64,000 nucleotides of DNA from Hetaerina americana (taxonomy: Eukaryota; Arthropoda; Insecta; Odonata; Calopterygidae): NCBI GenBank assembly GCA_022747635.1, contig JAKTNV010000004.1, forward strand, positions 16,864,969 to 16,928,968. The letters are read 5' to 3'. The notes beneath the pieces are model-generated. The model was not told where the DNA came from. It was given only the letters and a program-made list of their open reading frames with translations, and made no database searches. Numbering within the stretch: position 1 is the stretch's first letter; every line of letters starts with the position of its first letter. A program made the translations under genes and the position numbers. Shown here piece by piece: positions 23,057 through 35,380 of the stretch.

Positions 23057-24670
23057 GCTCATCATCATTGGTCGTTCAATCTTAAGATTGGTGGACTGCG
23101 GCCCTCCATCATACCCTATCTGATGCTAATTGACTTACTTCCTGGTATTTTTTTCCATTTACTTTCTTCTTTATTTTTCCCATGTATTTGTCCCTTGGCC
23201 TTCCTCTATGGACTTTTCCCTCTATTTTTTCTTCTATTTCATTCTTCACGAATCCATTGTGCCTCAGGGCGTGGCCAATCCATCTGGTTCTTCTTTTCCC
23301 TGTGGTGTTCCATATGGTCCTTTCTTTGTCAATCCTTCTGTAAACTTCTTCATTCCTTATTTTATCGGTCCATTTGATCTCAAGCATCCTCCGCCAGCGC
23401 CAGGTTTCGAAGGTCCTAGTCTTTTCTGGTCTTCTTTTCCGATGGTCCATGCTTCTGCTCCATAGAGTGCCACGCTCCATATGAATGTTTTCCCGCATTG
23501 TTACCTCGCCTGTAGTTCTATCTTCTTTAAACACAACAGTTGTCTGTTCATTGTGAATTCTCTCTCAGCTTGATGTCTGTAGTACTTCGTCCGTCCCTTG
23601 TGATGGTACTTCTGAGATAGGTGAACGAATCCACTTGCACTAATTTTTGTCCTTTCAGTGTGGCTACTATATTCCGCTTCTCCCTTCCACATACTATGAT
23701 TTTAGTCTTCGTCTTATTTTTGTCCATGTTGTATCTTTGTAGAACTTGATCCAATACGTTTAGTGACCTTTGACGATCGTCCTGGTTTTCTGGTATCATT
23801 GCAATTTCGTCGGCGAAGCGTAGCATATTTATCTCTTCTCCATTGATTCTAATTCCGTTTAACCCGATGCCAGGTGCTTCTCTTATTGCCTTTTCCAGGT
23901 GCATGTTGAACAATGCAGGTTAGAGGTTGCTTCCCTGTCAAATTCCTTTGTTAAATTTAGCCTCTATATGGCTTCCATCTCTCATTGGAATTGTGGCTAC
24001 TTGCTTCTTGTACCACTGATAGACTATTCTTCTGTCGTTGTTATCTATTCCAAGTCTTTCCAGAAGTCCAAATATATTGTTACATTCCAAAGCGTCGAAG
24101 GCTTTTTCCAAGTCCACGACTGCCACATACAATGGCTTGTTCACATGCATTGTTTTCTCTCTCACGATTCTCTGACTGAGTATGGCTTCCCTGGTTCCTC
24201 TGTTCTTCCTAAGCCAAATTGGTTTTCCTATTGGTTATCTTCAATTCTTCTAACCATCCTTGTACTTATTATTCCCGTAAGTATTTTTGATGTATGTGGT
24301 ACAAGACTCAAGGTTCTGTGTTCCTCGCATTTCTCTGTCCTCATCTTCTTTGGTATCGCGATCATCACACTCCTTTAAAAGTCTTCATGAAGTCTTTTGT
24401 CTTTGTAGCTGTCTTTGATTATTCCAAACAGATTGTCCTTTGCTTTGCTTCCGAATGCCTTAATAATGTCTCCGTCGAGTCTGTCTTCTCCAGAAGCTTT
24501 GTTTTTTTCTTAAGGTCTTTTACTGCTCGTATTCGCTCCTCTCTATGTATGGGCCCTGGTTTTCGTCATCCGTTTCACTCTCGTCCTTCATCAGGTTTTC
24601 TTCCAGCGGCATCGGACCTAAGTAGAGTTCTTCGAAGCATTGCTTCCATCTAATGCCAATAACTTCACGT
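23057..24670 (-). mobile_element. RTE-like LINE, long degenerate copy
   Basis: A right-to-left reading gives a nearly continuous, though frame-shifted, RT to C-terminus. RWKQCFEELYLG lies at about 24655, then MIAIPKKMRTEKCEEHRTLS, then motif A AVVDLEKAFDALECN (24100). A motif-B remnant, QGSN, lies near 23935. Motif C is MLRFADEIAMI at 23830 (normally FADD, here FADE). These are followed by FTYLRSTITRDGRSTTDIK, FETWRWRRMLEIKWTDKIRN and RTRWIGHALRHNGFVKNEIE ending near 23110. The 3' end has CCAATGATGATGAG, a triplet-type tail typical of RTE elements. It is 5'-truncated, the second FADD aspartate is lost, and it is inactive. Confidence 0.85.
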
Positions 24671-27600
24671 ACTATCAGTATATCCCCCGCCGATTATAGG
24701 AAATTGAATATTTTAGAGGGGGAGGAGACTTTGAATAACCAAAAAGAGTTCATAAGGCGAAAACTATTGTTTGTCACATTTAATAAAACATGTATATGCA
24801 AAACTATTTGAAGAAACCATTGTGTATGCATGACGGCTGTTCGGAGATAGCTCAGACATACAGTATGATGGGTTTAAAATGTGTGTGGTTGTACGTGCGA
24901 GCATGTTTGAGCGTAAGCAGAAACGAGTCTACATTGGAAGATTTGTGAAGATAGCTTCGTAAATTTAGTCAAGTGATTTATAATTGGTTGTCATTAGCAC
25001 ATTTCACAAAAATTTCATTACATGTTTTCTTTTAAGGTGCCTGGCTAAACTAAGGATAACAATCCTACGACTGATGAGTGGACAATTACCTACAGCAGTC
25101 AACTTGCTCAAGGAAATTAGATCCTCTGAAATGGTAGATTGAGAAAAGATTAATTTACCCTACGCTGATGAATGAGGCTTAAATTATAGACGCGGCAAAC
25201 TACCAAACGAAACTCGTTCAAAGAGGCAAAACGAATTTATTTCCGTTATTTGCCGAACTTAAGATAGATTTGCAGAGTACACCCGAACGTATCAAGTCGT
25301 ATAAAAGGAATGAAAGCACCAAAAGGAACGATATTAATCGTTCTTTTCGGTGAACGAGAACTAAAGGAACAAGCCCCATAAAGGAACGAAACTGACCATA
25401 TCTAACATTCAAGCCTGCTTGAGTGTTCAAGTTTTAATCGGAGGGTGGGAGGAAAGCAATTGTTGGAACTTTGTAACTTTTATCGAATGAAACACTCAGG
25501 AGGGAGGCATTTTGGGACTCGGAGACCGGCTAGGACTGCTTCCTGCCAACCTTCCCCCTGTCAGCTTATGAACACAAATTGTATGTACCTGTATATATTC
25601 TAGAGAGACTATGGCAGTAATTTTATACCTTCCACATGGCATAGGTATCACGCTTACTGGGGTATCATCCACTGATAATTAGGAAATTATTTCTTCATCA
25701 TTAAAAAAAACACCGTCGAAGCATCACTTCGCGATTGTATTTTATACCTGTAGGTTACCTACAAGATATGTTGGTCAGGATACTTTAACAAATAGAAACA
25801 AATGTTATAAGATCATGAAAAGCATATGATGCAGCACGAGTAGGACAAGCTAGGCCAAAATGATTACGTCACGACTAAAAGAGTATCAGACAGGAAGACC
25901 CGTTCTTTTCTCATAGCATTAGCAATCATAATGAAATCATTGTAAAAACATTAACACATTTTTTTATGGAAAGATGTTGCTGTCGGTTGCTTTCGATGAA
26001 CACTTTAAAAATTAATACAGAAAAAAAATACTTAGCATCAATTTTCTAAATTATTTGCAAACATTTCGTTTTTTCTAAAACATACATGCATGTTTAAGAA
26101 ATATATCACCCTGGATGAAGACATTGAAACTTCAAATTTTACAGACAAATTGAGAAATTTTTACCCAGTATTTTTTATCTGCCACATTAAGATGGGAATC
26201 CAGAAAGTTAGGACTTCTACAGTTAACTATACTTTATTAACAAATCCATAAATCCTCGAAAATCCGCAGTTAAAGACTGGCATTTCCCTGCCATTTTTCC
26301 ATGCGGCCACTGGCATTAATATTTTAATTCGATTCATGGAGTTGTAAACATTGATCGTAAACGATCAATTTGAGAAACATAGTCCCATATTAAGCGCAAC
26401 AAAGAAGTGTCCACGAGAGGAAATACCAGTAACTCTCCATATAATTATTCTTTTCTAAGGGAACATTTAATTGGCTACTCATCATTATCTTAACAAAAAC
26501 CTTCATCTAAATTTAAGATCCCCGATACATTCCGAGCAATAACGTCATTCCGTATCGTATATTTTCATATCCTAACTCGAAACATCGAACCTGAATGTTC
26601 AAAATAAAATTACATTTTAAGTAAATGCGGTTTAGAATGGATTAAGTAGTTCGATTTCTGGTGAAATTTAGTGCCCCAAGCTTCTGAAAACCGTTGAGAG
26701 AGCTTGAATATTTATCCGACACTTTCACATGTTCAACCACAATTTTCAAACCATCAGTCGATATTCAAAATTCAATGATTTCCATTGATTTCCAAGCCCC
26801 GAAAAGATAACATGCGAGTTTATACGGCATAAAGAAAGGATTTTCATCGGAGTTGTTTATCAAATCGCATGATCGAATATCAATTTCCTTTCAGGTCAGC
26901 GGAAATTTATTCGGAGGAGAACTCAAACGGAATTTAAAGGCGTGTCCTATACAGTGTTAACTCATCGTTGGTACTCGATACCGTACTTCTTGAATACTAT
27001 AAAAATGACACCATCCTACGCGATATATCCTCTTACTTTTTACATCCAGCCTTTATGAATACTTAATCCATTTTCAATTGAAAGTTCAAATAAACTGTTT
27101 AATGTGGCATTGACTTCAGCAAGGATATTAGAATTAAATGGGTACCTTTAAACTTCCATTTGCATATCTGTTATTAAAAGAACTAAAATCGTTTGAAACA
27201 TTTCCGAAGCATTTTTCTTTTTTCCGTCGTTCACCGAGGCGCACAGATCGAGGCTTTATGTTGACGCTAAAATCACTGACTAACGACTTGGATTTGAACT
27301 TCTTAACGCTCGACACGAACACCCCACACTCAGTCCAAGTTCAAAGTCTCTTTTCTTTTGGAGGCTACGGCTCCTAGTTCTCGGGATTAGCCCATTATAT
27401 AATTTTGCGGCAAGGCACGAATAAGAGGATCCGTTGTGCAAGTTACGCATTGGCTCGGCGCTTCCTCCATGGAAGTCCTCAAGACCACTGATTTTTCGAG
27501 ACGCAGAACTCAGACCTTACAAAGATGTGTTTCTCAATCTTCCCAGGTCACGCCACCATTCTTCGTCCGCCGCATTAATACCGTCGGAAATGACGTGTTT

Positions 27601-28479
27601 CGCCCGCCTCCCCGACGGTCAGTCAAATATGTGTTCATGTGTGGAAGCAAAACGAAGAGAATGCATATTCATGGGTTAAACCCATAAGTGTATGCGGCAC
27701 TGGACCTGTACTTTTTCTTGTCTAAATATGTGTGCTCGTTAAAGTTCGCGACAAGTTGGAACGCAGCAAGAGCGGATGTTCAAAAGAGAGGATATTTAAA
27801 ATGCATTCACCAAGATTCTACATCAAAGCAGGACTTCAATGGTACGACAACCAGTAAAAATGGAAACATGATAGCTATCAATATTTTCTCATTCTCATAG
27901 GAAAAATAGAAAATAAATCTTTCGGTTGGCCAGAGCAACTTGTCACTTAGTATATTTATATCTGAATGTCTAATGTAAATTGGGTCAGGCGGAGCACTTC
28001 GTGCATTTACGATGTAGTTTCGACGAAAATGGGCACGCTAATACGGATTTAATGGAGAAAATTGACAATAAAAGAATAATTTAGTACAAGGAGGAATTTC
28101 ATGACCAGGATTCTGAGTATCGGTTTCAAGAAAAGAAATTCGAGGACTTAAACACGATGGGTAGCGTTTTTGTTCAGAAACTTGTTATTTTTGTAGATTG
28201 GTTAAATTTAGAGATGTGAATAGATAAACATGCTGATGGTTGTGACAGAAGGAGGAAGGATAAAATGGTGGGGAAGAGATAGGAAATGAATAGGTATCTT
28301 GTACTCCATGAATCAGAGTAAAAGCTATGATATAACAACAGGATTAGTAACGTAGTGTTAAAGGTTTTTGTATTATTTAGAAGTATACCTTCAGGAATCC
28401 CTGTGAAACAGTGCAAAGGGACCGTCTAAGATCCATCTCTACACGGTAGATTAGCCAATGAGAAAATCGGAGGATCATT
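24671..28479. other. intergenic DNA, no gene recognised
   Basis: About 3.8 kb without a supported gene. It contains two short hairpins: 25319-25350 (imperfect arms around AAGGAACGAT) and 26351-26368 (perfect 8-bp arms TTGATCGT/ACGATCAA). A slightly GC-richer stretch lies at about 27430-27690. Open frames at 27138-27687 have no recognisable domain or codon pattern that I can defend. Confidence 0.45.
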
Positions 28480-29130
28480 ATTACTATAGATAATCTACCA
28501 GTTAAGGTTGATTTGGATTTTGGACAACAACCAAATATTTCTCTTGTCTCTCCGAACAAAACACAACCCAACATCTTACTCTACAATAAAGTCCCTGTCC
28601 GTGTACATCCTCCCTCCCCTCATTCCGTCCAATATCCCTATCTTATTTCTGCCTCTACATCGTTTTTCTAACATTCTTCCCACTATCACAGTCTTCAACA
28701 TCTCATTGCCAATCAATATGCTTTACATCCATTTTTTTCCTGTCTCCTTATGATTTTTCCCAACAATCCCCTCTCCCCCCCCCCCCACCACACCCAGCAC
28801 TTCCTCATTTGTTTTCCTTTCTGCCTACCTCATCTCCTCCATCCTTCTCTACACCCACATTTTGAAAGCCTCCTATCTATGCCCATTGTGCTGCTTCAAT
28901 GACCATGCCTCCGCGCTGGACATAACTACGCTCCATTTCAAAGTTTTAACGAACCTTTCATTACCATCCTTACACAATGTTTCTGTCATCGATTCCCTCC
29001 AAGTGAAAGCTTCTTTGCCTAACGACATAGTGGTCCTAAAACACTTCCGAGATACGTAAACTGTTCCACCTGCTCTAGTTTTTGCCCTTTTATTGTAATG
29101 CTTAACTTAGCGTCTATGGTCTTAATAAGG
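28480..29130 (-). mobile_element. LINE 3' fragment, second family
   Basis: The minus-strand reading includes a QKLEQVEQFTYLG-like piece near 29085, EAFKMWV-stop-RRMEEM near 28870 and a degraded version of the GRNRIGMLDGMKGG end near 28620. It then has the same 3' end as the 22570-22930 copy, finishing with ATAGTAATAATG-type repeats at about 28480-28500. Many stops and frameshifts. Confidence 0.65.
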
Positions 29131-29460
29131 GTAAATACTTAGCATGAGACATTGGAAAATATGAAATAATTAAACATGTTGCATGCTCTCAATTAATTTC
29201 AATTGCTTAAATTTATTCATATCACACAAAATGATTTTCATGAAATATCGTCTATCTCGGAAATATTTTCCAATCAAATATTTTACCCAAGGATATTTTT
29301 AAGTGATGCAGTGTGATAGATGGGCATTATGATCATAACGGAAATACCCAAATAGCGAGAGCGAGAGAAAAAAACGTGGAAAAAATCGTTCTCCTGAAAA
29401 TATGTTGAAATTTTCACCGTCGCCAATCGCCACTCCTCAACGTCTAACTCTTTCATCTCA
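29131..29460. other. intergenic spacer, nothing recognised
   Basis: AT-rich spacer between LINE fragments. No feature supported. Confidence 0.5.
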
Positions 29461-30370
29461 TTTACATCTACATAATACCCTGCAAGCCGCCGCAAGGGCG
29501 TGTGGCGGGGGGTGTTAGGTCACCACCCGTAAAAAGGAGCACAACCACATGCATGAAAAACTATACCCAAATTGGCATATAAATTCATGCAAAAATCCTT
29601 TCATTCGAAAAGCATGCAAATGCATATATTTTTAATAAACAAATAATGGCACTAAAGGATGCAGTAAGAAATGTATCCAATAACGTACAGAATTTGAAAA
29701 GTAGGAAGGCGGAAATCCACTACCACATGGACATTCAACATAAAATCGTCTCTACCCAAGGAAACAGGTAGGGAATGTGACCCAACTCTGCAGGTAGCAC
29801 GGGGGTCCCACCCACGGGGAGGAACAAGAGATGGAAGGGGAACCTTAAAAAGATAGATGGCAGAAGAAACAATACTGTAAAGAGCATTACACTATTTAAA
29901 GGCATTCTAATGAGGTCATGCGGAAAGAAAGGGTTTTCACAGCAAAACACACGAGGTTAGTGAAAGTGCATGTAATTGAGTAGAACTAACTATTCCCTAG
30001 ACGCTGATGGTGGCAAGTGGAATCGTTGCTATCTATAACCCAGCAGTAGCTATCCCGTATTGTCCGTGGGAAGAAGGAGTCCTTGAGTCTGCTAGTTCTG
30101 GAAAATCTATTTCCCAAATTTTGTACACATGATCCAAGCGACCAAAGTATGTTGGAGTACGAATAATTTGCGAGACATCGGTGCTGAAACATGCGGATCT
30201 GAATTTATTTAGTAAGTTCTACCTAGCATTGAATTGTCTTTCTTCTAATGATTCCCATCCCAACTCCATAAGCATTTCAGTGACGCTTTTTGTTTTATCG
30301 TAACAGTTTTTAAAAAAATGTGCTGCCCGGCGTTGAACCTTTTCAATTATTCGATACATCTAAGAATTGG
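29461..30370 (-). mobile_element. CR1/Jockey-like LINE 3' region with an insertion
   Basis: At 30370-29990 the minus strand reads RIIEKVQRRAAHFFKNCYDK, SVTEMLMELGWESLEERQFN and then SRLKDSFFPRTIRDSYCWVI. This is the conserved end region of this LINE type, with two frame changes. The family 3' end (CTTGCAGGGTATTATGTAGA) appears only at 29461-29500. In the other copies about 120 bp separate these parts; here about 470 bp do. An unidentified sequence of roughly 350 bp probably inserted between them. Confidence 0.65.
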
Positions 30371-32056
30371 TTGGTAACTATTGAGCTGCGGAAGCACACT
30401 GATTGATGGTGGAGATAGGGAACATTTCCTTTGTTCATAGCACTCGTTGTGCGGAGAATTAAAATTTCGCTAGCAGCGTCGTCAACTTGGCCCTCACTAG
30501 GAAATTCGTACACCACGAGAGCCCTGGCCTGGGTCTGTCACGAAGGTTGAAATGAGGCCCCACATTGCGCCACCAAGGGCGAGCGACCACCTTGGGCAAC
30601 ACCATTTTGCCAGAACGGGGACGCCCTCGGTGGCACTCCAGCTTTAGAGAACCAAAACGCATGGTCCCGCTCACCAATAAATCATCCCTCAGGACGAATG
30701 ATTTCTTTTTAAATATTTTCTCGTGGAAAACCACAGATGGATGGTCGCATAGGCGATTTCGTATGCAGGTAAATGGGATAATTACTCCCATTCTAAACAA
30801 AAAAGGCTAGCCTTAAATTTTCGTTTATTGGTTGATGGTGTGAAAGCTGAGGCTTAGGTAAAATTTAACTGATTGCATACTATATCATGCTGAAAAGGCA
30901 TTATCCAGTAGGAGATGGTATCGATCCCCCACAGTGTATAAGAGAGACCACAGAAAAATGCTATAGATTTTGGCGGTGTAGAAAGATAAAGCAAGAAATG
31001 AATAATCTCGGAGATAAATATTAAAGTACTTAAGGATAGATAATTTCATCTCGTATTTTTTACGAATCTCTCATTTAAAAACTATACCTAATAAAGAAGC
31101 CTTCATGCCGCTCCTTTTTCATTTATCGCCTCCAACCTGGCAAGGCTCTTGTGTTGAATTACTGGGAATAATTATTACTCCATTAGAAATATTTAACCTT
31201 TATGTGAACTATAATTAGCATAATAAGGACATTGCCAGTAAGATAAGTTTCTAAGCGACTTCGAGTAGATTCCTGAGAGTAGAGTGGATGAATTGCAATG
31301 GAGAAATTCAATCTTGTATACCACGTTGTACGGAGTACTCGTAATCACTCGTTCACCACATGGAAATGTGATCGATATTTCTCTAATTTAATACTACTCA
31401 AAAGCTGCCAAAGGATTTGAGCATCTATGGAACAAACAGTATTCTACAAATCCCTTCACTTGAAGATGCCCAAGTCTCTGGTCATGGATTTCTGTCAGTT
31501 GTAGCTGAAGAGCTAAATAAGTAAATCAAAACATTAATATGCAGGTGTATGTAAATTGTAAAAATATTCTGAACGATACTTTTACCAACAAAATACGTAA
31601 ATATATACATACTTATTTCATTGAACCCATATCTCTAGCAAACATATCTAGTAGTTTTTTTTGTACAAAGCTCTGATAAAGGGCGATCATCCAATTGGAA
31701 TACAATTGCTCATTATATCAATGGAAACCATTCTGAAAGTCATTTCCTGACAACATCAGAGCTGAAAACACACATCAAAAATGAGTAAGATTTCGTAAAT
31801 AAATGAGAGTAGACTTATTCGTAGAATGAACGAGGTAGGAACCTAGCGTAAGTACTTCCATAGATAATATTTTATCCCCATCCCGAGAACGGTAAAGAGG
31901 TAATAATTTGTGCTGTAGAGGACCATAAGTTTAACTTCACATGTGACAAGGTAGAAGGAGGGAAATTAGGAGAGTGCTCACGTGGGTGTAAGAAACATTT
32001 TCGCAAGAATAATGGACTTGAGGACGAATACGCTAAGTACAGAATTGAAGAAAAGA
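30371..32056. other. intergenic DNA, unassigned repeat-like segment at 30450-30810
   Basis: No gene recognised. The GC-richer segment at 30450-30810 has open frames on both strands but no known domain. It looks like a dispersed repeat by composition only. The rest is AT-rich. Confidence 0.4.
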
Positions 32057-32059
32057 TTA

Positions 32060-32150
32060 ATAAAGACCGAGTGCTTTAGCCAGTTGAGCTACCGAGGTGT
32101 CGTCCATCGAGGGATCCGGGTTCGAATCCCGGTCATGATGAATGATTTTT
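32060..32150 (+). repeat. tRNA-like SINE fragment
   Basis: Contains tRNA-like boxes: an A-box-like CTTTAGCCAGTTGAGCTACC and a strong B box GGGTTCGAATCCC about 50 nt downstream, then a T run. The arms do not fold into a complete cloverleaf and the A-box orientation is ambiguous, so this is a SINE or tRNA relic, not a tRNA gene. Confidence 0.5.
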
Positions 32151-32299
32151 TTGCACTTTGAAATTGTTGCATTGTAATGCACTTTTAGCGGATGACTCCG
32201 TTTAAAGCTACTGTCGCGGCATCTCCCGCGGTTTCTTGGATCGCTATTCATGTTAAATTCATCTGATGAAATATTCAAATAACAAATTTCCTTCAATTG

Positions 32300-34771
32300 A
32301 CCATGTTCTGATAAACGATCATTAATGCTCCAAAATTCCAGGTTTTTCTGTCATTTTCTAGATTTTTTCAGAATTGGTTCACTGTACAACCAATTTTCGT
32401 TTTCTCCCGCTTTCCGAGGATTGAAGGGTCGTTGGGTATCCTGTACCAAGTGAAAGTCGAAGTCATAGAAAGTGGGTGGAGGAGATACCGTGAGGTAGTG
32501 GAATGTTGAAGGTCGTGATTGAAGGTAAGAGAAGAAGAGAAGGGACGGTGACACGGGAGGATGAGAAGGGAAGGCGAGAAGGGAAGAGAAAAAGATAGTC
32601 TTGCTGGACATCATGAAGGCAGGGGGGATGCATGAATAACTCAATAAGAAATAATGGCATAAGTTGAATTCCACGAGGTAACTAGCGTGCAGCAGTTTTT
32701 AAGGTCCATCCGAATCTCTTTGCCATACGAGGATGGCCTATTAATGAGATGAATGAGAGAAGTCTTCTCGATGTATGGGTTACTTTCGCGCTGAAATACC
32801 TTCAACCTCAGTTACTCAAAACTGCTACTATACCGCCAAGCAAACCGCTACCGCTAAGCTACCTTAAGCATCACATGTCCCTTCCGCAGAGGGTACGTAT
32901 TCTACCGTTCTCCTCACTCAGCCGCGCTTGAGAATTTGAGACGAATAAGAATAGCTTTTTGTTTTTATTTCTTGCATATCCTTTCCATGTTCGAAATCGG
33001 ATATAAATTAGAATGTGTCACATACTTAATTTACATTCATGTATCTCCTCCTTGGACGAAGCGTTGGATGAATCCGCCCTTGGAAATAATCATGCGTCTA
33101 CCTCTGAGCGTTTCTTTAGAATACATACATGATTAAGGGAAACGATTTCACCATCATTTACCTTATAAGAATTCTATGACATCCTTCAGCTGACTCAACT
33201 ACGCTTCCCCACCGGTACAGGGGTTTATACACCTGTATAAACCGTAATTTCTGTTATTATTTCAGCCAGTTGTGTTTGCAACAATCATTACGGGGACGTC
33301 CTAGATTCGTCTTATCAGATGATAACTGACGGACTTCTTAGATAGGAGAAAGGGAAAAACAGGTCATGGTTTTATTAGACCGAAGGAGATTCCTGGAAAT
33401 CTTTCTCAAGATAAGCTCTGAAATTTAGATTTAAAATTTTAGTTATCCTTAATTTATTGTTCCAGATTATATTCTCTGTATCCAAGTGATCTTCATGCAA
33501 CATCCCGGCAATAATCACCTTTGTGTATTCGCAAATTATTTAAATCTCCTCCTGAGTACAGAATTCGTATGAGCGGGGGTGACATTCAGTACACGGGGTC
33601 GGGGAAATAACTCTTGCGTTCTTTGGTGGGTGGATATTCTGCGAATTAGAACCAAGAGAGAAGAAAGAGGACCCGGAAAATAAGAAACGCACTAATTGAA
33701 ACGAGCAGCAGCCGGAGGGTCCGTGCCATCAGACAAGAACTCGGAGAGGCGACAAAAAGGAACCTAAGGGAGATCGGGGAGGTCACTGAAAAATCCCATT
33801 GACTCCAGTAATCAAATTCGGACCTTCGGCGTGGGGAGACGAAACGTCAACCACAAATCAATCAACATCAATTTGACTCATATTTCAAACTTCAGTCCGG
33901 TGCTCGGCACCCTTTCGCTTGAAATGGAAATTACATTCATCACTGAAAGTACAAGGACACGATACCCCAAGAAAGCCAACGTAAATATGTAGTAGGTATT
34001 ATGCACCCGCGTACTGATGTCAGCACGATGAGGAGAGAGATCTAACACAAGGTCAAGCCGTCTGCCAGGAGACCGGATGGGGTAGCGATGAATTCAGTTC
34101 CACCACGGCGCGGAACTTCCAGTAATCCGGGGTGAACATCAAACGCGAATTCGGGGAGTTGTGCCGCCGAGTCGTGATTTCCCTCCCCTCCCTCCAAATC
34201 CTCCCTCAAATGAGACTTGTGGCATCACAGGGCATGGGGCACGCTGACATTTTCGACTGAGTACGAGAGCGTATTGAAATGTTTCCATAGTCTCGTGTCG
34301 TCACGTAACAAACGACGAAAGAGGATTAAGTTCTGCTGCACCATATTTTATATTGCGTTCCCGCCGATAGAAATCACAGCGGCGCCCCCTTTCTGCCCCC
34401 CGACCATTGCTCGGAGACAAATCCCTCAGACGCATAGTAAAAATAAGTGGGGTCACAAGAGATAAAGTGCCTGAATGAAATAGGAGGCAGTCAACGAGAA
34501 TTCAGGTGACCCAAATGAAGACGGGCGAAAAATAGAAGCAACGGAAACACTGAAAGAATATAAAACCTTGAGGCTTACGTAAGAAAGAGATGCGTGGGCC
34601 CACAGTTATGTTAACCCGATGACGGCGGAAATGGCCCATTCGGTGGGAGCAGTCGCCTGGAGAAGAAAGAAAAGAAATACATCAAAAAATTTAAGCAAAA
34701 CCTATATTCTAAGGTCGGTTTTACAATGGGCAAATGGCAACGCATATATTTATTAGTATATATATTTAGTC
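32300..34771. other. intergenic DNA; GC-richer zone at about 33550-34480
   Basis: No gene recognised. A purine-rich block at 32500-32600 resembles the region at 20.4-21.4 kb. The zone at about 33550-34480 is richer in G and C than its surroundings and could be an exon or regulatory region, but no reading frame (including 34217-34465) shows a recognisable domain. Confidence 0.4.
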
Positions 34772-34810
34772 AATAGCCCACCGCTCTACCCCTAGACTAC
34801 CGCGACCCAC
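34772..34810 (-). repeat. SINE2 tRNA head fused to the TACA array
   Basis: The minus strand reads GGGTCGCGGTAGTCTAGGGG followed by TAGAGCGGTGGGCTATTGA, matching the first about 40 nt of SINE2 (compare 20216-20255). The rest of the SINE is absent. The head abuts CACACACACACTCA and then the tetranucleotide array. Losing the 3' body while keeping the 5' end is opposite to the usual 5' truncation. Confidence 0.8.
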
Positions 34811-34820
34811 ACACACACTC

Positions 34821-35200
34821 ATACATACATACATACATACATACATACATACATACATACATACATACATACATACATACATACATACATACATACATAC
34901 ATACATACATACATACATACATACATACATACATACATACATACATACATACATACATACATACATACATACATACATACATACATACATACATACATAC
35001 ATACATACATACATACATACATACATACATACATACATACATACATACATACATACATACATACATACATACATACATACATACATACATACATACATAC
35101 ATACATACATACATACATACATACATACATACATACATACATACATACATACATACATACATACATACATACATACATACATACATACATACATACATAC
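34821..35200. repeat. (ATAC)n array, block 1
   Basis: 95 uninterrupted ATAC units (380 bp), bordered on the left by a CA run and on the right by an inverted LINE fragment. Same strand phase as blocks 2 and 3. Confidence 0.98.
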
Positions 35201-35380
35201 AATTCCAATCCGACAGAAAACATCCATTTCCTGATCGCCAAGAAAACCTCCCCGAATATAGCGGTGACTTGCTCCACAAGTTTAGCGGTAATTACCACCG
35301 CCAAGTCATCAGCGAATGCCACGAGGCGCACCTCGCGCGGTAGCCTCAGCAGCAGTACCGAATTGTAGAGGATGTTCCAC
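35201..35380 (-). mobile_element. inverted internal fragment of the R1-clade LINE
   Basis: The reverse complement matches 41711-41890 of the LINE downstream: one mismatch in the first about 170 bp (GAGGCTACC here, GAGACTACC there) and two more close to the end. It encodes part of the reverse transcriptase including motif C (VAFADDLAVVI). It is truncated at both ends and lies between two tetranucleotide blocks that keep the same orientation. Twin-priming inversion does not explain it, because this segment is also present in the main copy. Confidence 0.92.

Noticed and set aside
35201..35380. Twin-priming inversion of the LINE
   Set aside because: Twin priming would invert sequence missing from the main copy. 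This segment is already present in the main copy and lies 5.3 kb away.
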